Shown here piece after piece: positions 34,356-45,100 of a stretch of DNA of 64,000 nucleotides (position 1 is the first letter of the stretch; each line of letters opens with the position of its first letter). The stretch covers positions 827,047-891,046 of the forward strand of contig PTFA01000305.1 in the NCBI GenBank assembly GCA_003342895.1, in the 5' to 3' direction. The position numbers and the translations under genes are program-made. Below the pieces are notes generated by a model. The model made no database searches, was not told the origin of the DNA, and saw only the letters and a list, made by a program, of their open reading frames with translations. The stretch comes from Casuarius casuarius (taxonomy: Eukaryota; Chordata; Aves; Casuariiformes; Casuariidae).

Positions 34356-37300
34356 GTGAGTGTCTGGCGCTCTTCCGCCGGGGCCGTGCTGGCTGGCGGA
34401 GGGAAATGGCCGAGCGGGGCGGCGGGCAGTGAGGCCGGGGCCACGCTGCGGCGCGGCGGGGAACAATGCCGGGGTGAGCCGCGGCGCCGGGGGGGTCGGC
34501 GGGGCTTCCGGTGGCGGCTCCCCACTCCCGAAAGTTTGGCTGGCCAGGATGGGTGTGGGGGGAGCCGGAGGGGCGGAAAAGTTGGGAGTTTGCCCCCCCG
34601 CAACCCGCTTCTGGGCGCTTGCTGCAGCCCTCGGTGCCCGTGTCGGAGCCGTCCCCCCCCCCCCCCCGGTGTGTGGGTTATTTGGGGAGCAGCAAACGGG
34701 GCGCGCAGCGGCCGCAGTGCCTGCGGGGCTGGGGAGCCGCGGCCCTGCCCGCCCCGGCCCCGCTCGGTGCCTCGGCGCCGCCGGCCACTCCGTCCTGCTG
34801 CCTTCCCGGCAGCGGCGGGCAGGGCCGCGCTGGGCTCTCCCCACCTCCGCCGCCGTTATTTATTAGCGCTCGCTCCACCTCTGCCGGCGCCTGGGCGCTA
34901 AGTGCGCTTGCCGTTTCCTCCTGCGTGTGGCATATGCCGTCTCCCTGCCTCCCCGGAGGTGCTGGCTCCTCGCTGGAAGCCCTGGGGGCATCGCCGTTTC
35001 CCTGCGGGGCTGGAGGTGGTATCTCCAGACCTGTTTCGTGTCCCCGAAGCCCTTTAGAGGTGATTCTCCTCCTCCCCCCTGCCCAGCAAACGTGCTGTTG
35101 GAAGCCGTTTTTTACAAGTGGCAGTCGGTATTTAAGTTGAAACAAAGTGAAACCTAAACAAATACAGTAATTGGCCGTAGATAAAATAAGGTTTGGCTTC
35201 ATAACGTGGATATGGCTCCGTGCTACTTCTGCTCTTTTAGGGGCAGTATTGTGGATTCTAATTGTTTATGAGCTTTTTAACTTGAAGAAGAATTCAGCTA
35301 GAAATGGTGGGCATGTGTTGAAGGTTTCTTTTTTTTGTTGAAGGTGGGATTTCTGGTTTGGGGAATGTGTTGATGTTAGGGAAGCTGAAGTGGAAGGTGT
35401 CCCCTGCTGCCTCATCTTCCTGGAATCCAGAAACTGCGTTATTCTGTGTTTCGTTTGGGTGATTTTATTCCGGGAGTATTTTGAGGGGACCAGGCTGCAG
35501 TGTTTGGTAGCTCACAGGCCGGTTAGAATTTAACTGAGTCATGGCACTATAAATGTTGAGGTACTATAGAGCTTTATTTCTCAAAGAGTGAGGCTCTAGT
35601 CTGCCTGTAAGGAGAAAGTATAGACACTTCTGAAAGGAGGTGGTGCATCCCTGCGTGAGTGGTACAAAGACTTTAATATTCAAATGTGAATTAGCGTTTG
35701 CTGGACTTGGTGCTGGAAAGTGACACATTAATAAGCCATCTGACAAAGAAAAGTTTTTTCTGAGGTGAGAAAGTTCTGTGGTTAAAAATCAGATTTAATA
35801 GTATCTGAGTAATTGTTGCTGTAATGGCAACAAGAGTTGACATCTCAGAGAGTGAAAGTACTCATTCAGAGCTATGTGCCAGCAGATCTGGGACTCCTGC
35901 TATCCAGAGCAGTTGTGTTCCCAAACTTGTGCTTGAGAAGGTCTGTCTTGTTAACTTATCAACATTCCTTTGTACAGCCTGAGATAGAGTTGACATTGAC
36001 CTTTAAGCAAGACAGCAAGTTGTTCGTAAGTCGAATGCATGTATACAGGTGTATGTTTTTGTTGAGCAGGACAGGAGAGGTAAAAAGTAGTAATTGTGTG
36101 TGTTTTAGGTAGATGTGAAAACTGACCTCCTCTTGGACTGTCCTGCAGTTCTGAGGTACCTAATGGAGGTGAGATCTACTATTTCCCCCCCACCCCCCCT
36201 TAAGATTTTGTAGAGCATACGTGCACAGAACACAAGATGTCAAGTGTTTAGCATAACCAGACTGGACTGATTTTTCTAGTAGTCTTGCGGTTAAAAAGTA
36301 TCAGATGGAAATGTGTTGTTTCCCTTCTGCTCGCTGTACTTGTTTATTCTTCTAAAGTTGAAAGTGCACTGATCAAAACTGGAGGAAAAAAAATAAGCAA
36401 AACTTACTATAGTAATGAAAACTAGATAAGTGAGTTAATATTTTATGTCATAAACCTAAATGGCTGTTTTAAATGTTGACTCTATCACCTGAAGTGTCTC
36501 AGTCAGCTATGTTTAGGTTTAATCTATTATCTTGGAAAGGATGAAATGAAACAGAAGAGTAGTTGGGTAAAGATATTAGAACTCAAACAGGAATTAACTT
36601 AGTGGTGATCATATTTGTCTGTAAGTTTTGCTTGACATGGGATTGGCTTAAAAGAAGAGACATAGGGTTGACTGCTTAAGAGCTAATTTTGTTGTCTTTT
36701 CAGAGCCAACTTTTTCCCCTGTTTTTTAACATTGATGAAAGGTTTGTGTAATACCAACTATATTATTGTTAGCAATGACAGCGCTGTTAATTTCACCAGT
36801 GACAGTGCAGGATGTTACTATATTAAAACATAAACCATGTTTTGCATTGCGTGGAACACATGTATAAACTTGCCCAAGGCAAAGTTGGGGAGTTGCATTT
36901 CCCAGAGTCAGCTGTCTTGCTCAACGGTTGTGCTTGACACCTCATTGCAAGGCTAATAGAAGCCGTGAAGACTGTAATATTTTGTTAATTTTAGATTAGC
37001 TGTTAAGAACTCGCCTGAACAAAATGGCTTGCATTTTTCCTGTATGTGAATGTACGTGGAGTGGGGGGAGTCTAGAACAGCAGAGTGTGGGGTTTACAGC
37101 TGAGCACAGGCATGGGGGCAAAAACTCCTGTGGGGGTGTTTTTTGGCTGTGTGCAAGAGTGGTGGCCCACCCCTGCAGGTGTGGGGCCTGCAGGCCACAG
37201 AGGCTCTGCCCAGCCTGGAAGTTGGGCAACTTTCTAACCGCTGGCTGTCACACGGCAATAGATGGGATAAATAGGAAAAATGTCCTGTGGACAAAAAGAA

Positions 37301-40300
37301 TAAATATCCTTTTTGGACAACAAGTGCAAATTTTGAAGTACAAATTGTTATTGCTCAGCAGAGGTATGATGACAGGCAAGTGGAAAGATAGATATAGGTA
37401 GAGAATGGAGTCTAACAGAAGGAAAATGTGCAAAGGAATTTGCACGATTATACAAAAAGATACAAATATAAGCAGGCAGTCTAAGCAGACTTAAGCTAAA
37501 TAAAAAGTTTTATGGTAAAAACGTTTATGGCTTGCTCTCTCTTCCTGCTGCTAGGCCAAAATGATAACACTAACTGAACAGTATTGGTCTGCCTATAGAA
37601 AATCTGAGGAAAGTTTTAAATAGCGTATGACTTTTCTGGATATTATGATGTTAGGATTTTGATAGTTGCATTTGAAAATACTGAATTAGAAAATGATGCG
37701 CTAAGATTAGCAAGCAGTATTTTGAGTGGGCATTTGTGATCGCATAAAAAACTTCCTTGAATTCTCTGATGGAAGATGTGCCTCAAGAAAAATGGGCGGA
37801 GGAGGTCTCTTGGTAAAGGTGAATGTATACATTTTAATGTTTCTGGATTATTTATTTGAAATTCACTGTGAAATGTGAACAGACTATATGGCACTTGGAA
37901 GAATTAATTTGGTAATTTGTTTGGCTCTGTCTGTTGCAGGTCACTTAACTTGATGGTTAAAGAAGCAGAATAGGAACTGAGTCTCATGTAAACATTCCAA
38001 GTGCAAAAAGTGGAGGAAGCAGTTGTTAGCCACCTTACTTATGGTCAAGCCCTCCTGACATAGTCTTCTCTTACTTAAATTGCTACTGGAACTCATTTCT
38101 CCTGTTTAATTACCATGTCTTGAGAGAAATTCTGTTTTCTCTGTCCTATACCTTTTATTTCTAAATATTGTTGTGTCAACAGGGGAAAAAACAAAATTTC
38201 AGTTATAGACCAAATCAGATTAAAAGCAGAAATTGCATGTCTTCTGTTAGTCACCAGTTTCCAAGAGGTTGAGTTTACTGTAGAAAAACTTCTACTCCAT
38301 TGGGCAAAGAATTCTGGCCTGTTCTTTTTCATCTTGAGAAAGAAAATTGACGGAGCAGTCAGGAGAGATTAGTTGGTAGATGTAAAAAGTGCTTATGAGC
38401 CTTGACTACAACTGTTATTTAGAAACAAATTTTTATTATTTAAAAGCAAATATAGGAATATTTAATTGTCCTCAAAAAGCCTTCAGTGAATTTGTGTTGA
38501 ACTGTGTCTAAGAAGTATGTCTTGCTCACAGAAAATCTCCAGTCTCTTTGTTTTACGTGACATGAGACTGATACTGTTGCTGTGATGCTGATTGTTTTAT
38601 GGTGAACTTTAGGATTCACTGGTACTGCCCACCTGCATTATGAAAATGGAGGTGGAAAGGAAATTGAAAAAAGACTTTTTTTCTTAGTGTTGAAGTGAGC
38701 TCTGCCTTCTGCAAAGGTAGAAATAGTTTTTCATACTTGACCCAGGAGATTGTCTTATTCACATTCTTAATGTCACCACATATCATGCTTAAACTCTAAT
38801 TTTTCAGCAACCCATAATAACAAACAAATAGATGCTCAAAAAAAAGGTGTGCACACCCAGTGCTCTAGCAAAGTTTTTGGGAATAAAATATTAGTATTGA
38901 ACAGCATTTTTGCTTTTTTTAAACATTATTGAAGGAGTTATAATTAACTTTCCCCAGAAATAACAAAGGACTCATGTTCTTTTTTTTTTTCTCTGAACTC
39001 TTACAAACCGTGTGTAGTTGCTCGGAACAATGCAAAGGAACTGTTTAATGCTGACCTACAGGAAATCCTGTGTATACGTTGAACCTTGATGGGGACATAG
39101 CGTTTTTTGCAGTCAGGTAGAAGGCTGCCTTCTCTTGGAAGTGGTAGCATTTAAAGAAAATATTCATCAGTGGTGGAAAAAATTTTGTCTGTATCTATAA
39201 CACAGAACAGAAATACTGAAGAGAACCTTCTTTTCTTGGTTTAAGATGATATGAACAAATGAATATACTTTTAAAAGTGCTGCTTCCTTCTGCTCTAAGG
39301 GGTGTCTTCCCTTCTTTCTGTTGGTCACAGGAGATTCTATCATCTTGCTTATTTGCTCTTTGAAACAAAATTGGAAAGATTGCTAAAGTATGTTTATTAC
39401 TACTTATTGTCACTACTGACTGTACTCCTGCCATTTCTTTGTTTATTTTGACTGCAGTGATAACTTAATCTCTCTTTTTTTTTTTCCTAATTGAATCCAA
39501 ATGTTGAGGCTTGCTACTGTTCTGTGGTGCAAATCGGCATTTTATTTTGGGAAGAATACAGGGGAAGGATCTCAAATAGTCTCTGAATGTAGTATTTAAG
39601 GGTATTTACTTTATTTTCCAGCTTAATGGATCCAGTGGTGGATTCTGATGCTGGCAGTAGTCCAGCAAGCTTCCATTATCTCTAACTGACCTGAAAGCTT
39701 GGAATAGGTCTTTTTTTGGATGCTGACCCTTGTATCAACACCTGTATCTTTTTCCTAGGTAGTACATTACATTGGTCAGAGTTACTGTTTTTGTCTAAGT
39801 TGGCTTTAGCCCAGGTGGTTTTGCAGGAAGAGGAAATGCTATGAGCTGCCCACGATGTACATATTTCCCACTCCACCTCTCTTCACCCCTTTCCCCTCCC
39901 CCTCTACCCCCCTGCCTCTGCCACTCCCTGAGAGCGGGGGAGTCCTCTTCTGTATGTTGGAGAAAATTTGTGTTTAAAAATACTTCAGTATATAGTTTCT
40001 GTGAGGGTAGAAGTTAAAGGTGAGTAAAAAAGGAGAGAAACTCTCCATATGCCAAGCAAGAGAAGGGCAGAGTTCAGCCAAGCAAGGGGGCGGGGGGGTC
40101 TATTTTTGTCTTGTTTATATTTTTGTTGTAGTTAAATTTGACTATTTTAAGTATACAGACTTGCTGCTTTAATATGACGTAAGGTGATAACTTGGTGACA
40201 GAGGATTTAACATAAACTTTAATAATGAGGCTTGTCACAAGAACAACACTCAGATTGAACAAATCACAAAATTGACCTAGGCTACCTGTAAATTTGCATC

Positions 40301-40998
40301 TTTTAGCACAAATTCATTTAGCAGTAATAGGAAAGAGCTGAGAAGAATTTTTAAGATAATGTTTGTGATGGATAACATGATCCAAGTGTAGTTTCCAAAA
40401 CTACTTCATTTTTCAATTTCTCAAAAGCAAGTATTTACATTTCTATTGGTTTAGTTTTTTTACTAATTTTGAGGCTATCTAGCATTACATTCACCCGTTC
40501 TACTGTGGCTTCATGTTTTCCTTGTACGTATACTAAAATTAATGAGGGCTCTTTAAAAATATGATTTAGATATTCATAGATGTGAACCTCAAGTATTAAG
40601 TAGTAATCACTACACAGAAGGGAGAGCTTTCACATCACAACTATTTTTTAAATGAAATCAAAGAAAACAGGACTCTCTCTTTGAATCAAAGCTGGACAAG
40701 AGTTTTGTTCTTAAATATCATCCAGCTAACTAGAGAGTACAGGTTATTTGCGCTAGCTTTGCTAATGGTTCTGTTTGGAAGATTTTGCTTTCTGGTGTTC
40801 AGAGTTATATTTTTTTTCTGAAATAGAAAAAAATTATTTGTAGATCTTAATATACAAAAATGAAGCATCACTTTGTGTTAGACTAACAATAATCAAGTAG
40901 GTCTCTGTGTGTGTATATCTACCTATATATATATAAAAAAAAACCAGGAGAAATTGGTATACAGATGTTCATGGAGTCATTTTTGCTGTTCCTTATAG
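34356..40998 (+). other. candidate intron 1
   Basis: This stretch lies between the donor at 34,356 and the acceptor ending at 40,998. It includes the rest of the CpG island, then AT-rich DNA with no domain-bearing open frame. There is a C15 run at 34,653-34,667. A GC-richer 200-base block at about 37,040-37,240 contains the 12-bp palindrome 'ggcctgcaggcc' (37,185-37,196). An isolated strong acceptor ends near 37,939 but has no matching donor nearby. Confidence 0.45.
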
Positions 40999-41083
40999 AT
41001 CAAGCATGGAACTGTTTAGGAAGAAAATTAACGCATCCTTGGACTCCTGAAGGAAGAGCCTTGCTGATGGGACCACTTTCAAG
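40999..41083 (+). other. candidate 85-nt exon 2 (5' leader)
   Basis: A pyrimidine-rich acceptor ('ttttgctgttccttatag') precedes position 40,999, and a good donor, CAAG|GTAAAT, follows position 41,083. The exon is not open throughout in frame with its first ATG. It carries a short upstream ORF ended by TGA and then a second ATG at 41,067 that stays open to the donor (MGPLS, then two bases). It is therefore either a 5' leader exon or the exon holding the true start codon. It was chosen by splice context alone, with no homology. Confidence 0.4.
41006..41050 (+). CDS. possible 14-codon upstream ORF
   Basis: The start is the first ATG of the candidate exon, with A at -3 and G at +4, a good Kozak context. 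It encodes 14 residues (MELFRKKINASLDS) before TGA. If the exon is real, such an upstream ORF would lower translation of the downstream main frame. The peptide shows no known domain and function as a peptide is not implied. Confidence 0.25.
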   Translation: MELFRKKINASLDS

Positions 41084-41450
41084 GTAAATGACATATTTGT
41101 GCTATATTTACTTTGTCTTTTTGGCTTGGGGTCTTCTCTTTACCTTACCAAATCCATAATACGATTTTCTGCCATGTACAAGTTCTTCTAGGATTACAGT
41201 ATGTTTTAAAATGATAATTTTTCAAGTTAATTTTTCTCTCTTCTACTGTAAGAGTTTTTTAATATGTGCTGGTTAAGCAGAAATAAGGATTTTTGTAGTG
41301 TTTGAATTTTTTTGTATGGAATTGGCTGGTAAGTCCTGAAGATTGGGTCTGCTGGCTTGGGGAGTAGTTACTAAATAGAGAAGAACCTGATTCACACATA
41401 ATTTTAGGGTGAGAGAGGAGATTAAATAAAATTTACCCTGTTACAGTTTT
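41084..41450 (+). other. candidate intron 2, first part
   Basis: AT-rich DNA between the candidate exon 2 donor and the assembly gap. Nothing else is recognised. Confidence 0.4.
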
Positions 41451-42150
41451 NNNNNNNNNNNNNNNNNNNNNNNNNNNNNNNNNNNNNNNNNNNNNNNNNN
41501 NNNNNNNNNNNNNNNNNNNNNNNNNNNNNNNNNNNNNNNNNNNNNNNNNNNNNNNNNNNNNNNNNNNNNNNNNNNNNNNNNNNNNNNNNNNNNNNNNNNN
41601 NNNNNNNNNNNNNNNNNNNNNNNNNNNNNNNNNNNNNNNNNNNNNNNNNNNNNNNNNNNNNNNNNNNNNNNNNNNNNNNNNNNNNNNNNNNNNNNNNNNN
41701 NNNNNNNNNNNNNNNNNNNNNNNNNNNNNNNNNNNNNNNNNNNNNNNNNNNNNNNNNNNNNNNNNNNNNNNNNNNNNNNNNNNNNNNNNNNNNNNNNNNN
41801 NNNNNNNNNNNNNNNNNNNNNNNNNNNNNNNNNNNNNNNNNNNNNNNNNNNNNNNNNNNNNNNNNNNNNNNNNNNNNNNNNNNNNNNNNNNNNNNNNNNN
41901 NNNNNNNNNNNNNNNNNNNNNNNNNNNNNNNNNNNNNNNNNNNNNNNNNNNNNNNNNNNNNNNNNNNNNNNNNNNNNNNNNNNNNNNNNNNNNNNNNNNN
42001 NNNNNNNNNNNNNNNNNNNNNNNNNNNNNNNNNNNNNNNNNNNNNNNNNNNNNNNNNNNNNNNNNNNNNNNNNNNNNNNNNNNNNNNNNNNNNNNNNNNN
42101 NNNNNNNNNNNNNNNNNNNNNNNNNNNNNNNNNNNNNNNNNNNNNNNNNN
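41451..42150. other. assembly gap (700 N)
   Basis: Exactly 700 unresolved bases, ending at a run of nine C (42,151-42,159). The round length suggests an estimated gap size. A C-rich homopolymer may have blocked sequencing. Content, including any exon, is unknown. Open frames that cross it are artefacts. Confidence 1.
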
Positions 42151-45100
42151 CCCCCCCCCACTGCTTGGTATTTGACTCCTCAAAAAAATAAAACTCTAGC
42201 CTTGCTGCAGTGTTTCTTAGTAATCTGGGCAATTGTGTTTACTGGGAAGTTAATTTTATGACTACTTGCTGATCTTGGAATCAGCAAGATACATACTTAA
42301 TTAGCCATTTCAAACTTTGCAATTGTTGTGGTCAGCAGCAGATGGTCACTTACACAGCCGTAATAGAACTTAATAGACAGTGGCTTTTGTGGAAACAGGC
42401 TTTTTGAGATGTCATGTGTTCAAAAGTAGTTATAAGTGATTGAAAGCTTTATTTCAAGATTCTCTTACCTTCATTTAAAAGGTATTTTATGCAGCCTGGG
42501 TTCCAAAAGTATGAACTGTAAATCTTGTGTCTTGGTGTCTTGCACCAAGGATGTCATCTTGTCAGGTGATTAAGCTGAAGATTTGGGAATATGTGTTTAT
42601 CAGTGTATACATGGCTGCAAATTATGACAGTTTGCATTCCTTTTTCCACTTCTAACCAGCATAATAGAACAATTGTGCTGTGTTATGTTTTTTGCAGGGT
42701 TGGGGGAAGGAGGAAAGCTTTATTGGTTGTGAGCATTAATTGTAGAATACCTGGCTCTGTATACAAAGGTGAATTGCATACCATTATAAATAGTTTTAAG
42801 GCAGAGTGCAATACAGAGATTTGTCTTTCTCACTGGATTTGATTTTCTTGCTTCAGATCAGAATTTTAGACCATTTAGTACTCCAGAAGAGTACTGCTTT
42901 GCAGACGTAATTGTTGCTCTGTTTGGTGCTGTGTGACCTTAACCTTTGAGGGGTAAGAGTTACAAGATGGAAAGGTAGTCAAGCTGTCTAAAACTGAGCA
43001 TATGTCCATGAAAAGCCTGTAGCATTAAGGAAAAACTGTAAATCATGTCCTTGAGTTTTAAGTCTAAATCCTTACATGAAACTCCCAAAGATGCAACTCA
43101 TCAAAAGATACAGGCGAGAGCTATAGCAATGGTAACTAAGCTGCTTGTACACTGAAGTTCCCATCATTTATATGGAGTTTTCCTCTAAAAATGAATAACG
43201 AAATATTTTGAACTCTCATATAAAAATGATTGGGTATAGTGTATGGGAAGAGTTTCCACCTTGCAAACCTGATCATAAGTTCCTCTTTAAAATCGCAGTT
43301 TTCAGAATGCAGGTCATTGCCTAAGGTATTAGAATAAGAGGTGGAGGGAGAAAGGGCTGTCATGAAAATGAAAAGGAAACTTGTATGGTTCTAATTGGAA
43401 ATAGGAAGTATAACTGGAAAAAGATCATAGTTCCTACTTGGAAGCTCTTAAAAGTTGGTCTAGAACCTCCAGGGAAAATGGGAAGGAGGAGAAGGGTAAA
43501 TTTCTGTTCTGTTCTGCAAATAGTCCAGCTGATGCCAGTGAGGCTATTGAAAGAACAAAGTGACAGCTCAGTGTGAGCAAGACTGGCAGAGGCAGCCTCT
43601 AGTTGAGAATTGAACTTTGTAAAACAATTCTGTTTTACTTTTAATGATAGGTTTCAGAGAACAACAAATGGGTGCAAGATGATCTTGACTGATAGTATGT
43701 TCTTTCCTTGTTCGAGGGGGGGGAAAAAGCGAAGGCCTGAGAATATGAAGTTGCAAACAAAAATTTCACTTTTTTTCTTCCTCTCTAAAGAAGAAAAGGT
43801 ATGCTATGGAAGAAACTGTACTTCTGTGAAACGGACTAGCGTATGGTTATGTTTGCCGTCTAGGAATTAACACAGGCAGTGCTTCCATTTTGTTGGTCTA
43901 GTAAATTAGAGGTAAAAGGATTGGTAATTTGTGGGGTAAGAAAAATGGCCCTCCTTCTTTCTGTAGCTTGGCATTTAATATTTTACAGCAAACTCTTTAG
44001 TTTAACATATTTGAACTTGTACTAGATAGGGTTAATAGGCTAGAACAAAAGGTCAAAGCATAAGGCATTAGGCTTAATTAAGGGAGAGCAGGAGTGGCAG
44101 GAGTATGTGACAGTTAAATGGGTTTCCCACAGACTAATGTCTGTTACGGTGCAACCATGCCTCAACTTAAGTGGGTTATTTTGTGCAAAGGGCAACAGTG
44201 ATTAGCAGTTTGACATGCCAGACATTTCTGGCCAATCCCATCTGTTTTAGAGGTTAAAAAAGCACACCTTTATGAGCTGATAGATTGATTTGTGTGCCTG
44301 TCTGGTAAAGATTAGAAGTCCAAGGCCAGTGCTGTAAATGCCAGTTATAGAATATTGTACTTTCTTGGTTGTTCTTTGTTTAGACTGTCAACTATTTTGT
44401 AATGGGTATAACTGCTATAAAATTGGCCTTACAATAAGAAAATCGTGGCAGGGACTTTGAAGCAAGTGTTTTGAACTGGAAAAGTCTGAGTGGAGTGTTT
44501 CCTCATCAGGTTTGTTTTGAACTTGGGCCTGTAGGTTTTGACCATTTTTGTGATGCTTTTACTTGGAAGGGAAATACCTTTCATCATAAAGCTGTAGTGG
44601 TATGTTTCTACGTAAGGTTCATGACTTGTCTTCATAAACATTACTTTTTTTTGATGTATTTATTTAGGAGCTACCTGCCTCAGTAGTAATAGATGTCAGT
44701 TCCAACCCAGTTGGATAGAGGAGAACCTCACTACTTAAAATGATTCAGTGTTTATACTTAGCTTCGTTATGTTCTCTGTTCTTCCTACTCCATTATTTAA
44801 CTAGGATGCATACATGCATATTTTTGTTGATGTTTTTCCATTGTAGCTAATATTCTCTGAATAGTTTTTCTTACAGAATCATGAGGTTGCCTTACAAGCC
44901 TAAAATAAAATAGGTAGCACAATAAGTCTTGACAGTGTTTATTGCCATCTTTATGACTTTGTAAAGTTGAAGTAACATTACTATTAATATAAGACTATTA
45001 ATAAATCGTTGATGCAATAAAACTGTTTTTGATAATGTTCAAGGTTCATACATAGTTGAAGGTGATTATCCTATTTTAAAATCAAGCAGAGGTCAGACTG

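Larger units (their letters stand above)
33000..34920 (+). promoter_or_regulatory. CpG island, probable promoter of a plus-strand gene
   Basis: GC content and CpG density rise sharply from about 33,000, peak between about 33,660 and 34,870 and fall away by about 35,060. Several 'gggcgg' GC boxes are visible (for example around 33,785 and 34,084), along with C/G homopolymers. There is no strong TATA box; a 'gggtaaaaaaggg' stretch near 33,856 is only TATA-like. In vertebrates such islands mark housekeeping or developmental promoters. The consensus donor at 34,356 suggests rightward transcription. Divergent leftward transcription is also possible. The gene is not identifiable from this window. 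Confidence 0.85.

Noticed and set aside
33990..34901. 303-codon plus-strand open frame in the CpG island (and overlapping long frames on both strands)
   Set aside because: Six frames are open at once because GC-rich DNA lacks stop codons. The products are low-complexity Arg/Gly/Pro/Ala/Ser with no domain, and the frame runs through the consensus donor at 34,356.
36865..36920. 'aacttgcccaaggcaaag' resembling a MIR core
   Set aside because: Only about 18 bases agree and the adjoining MIR blocks are missing.
41422..42232. Three long minus-strand open frames of 242-263 codons
   Set aside because: They consist almost entirely of unknown residues translated through the N gap.
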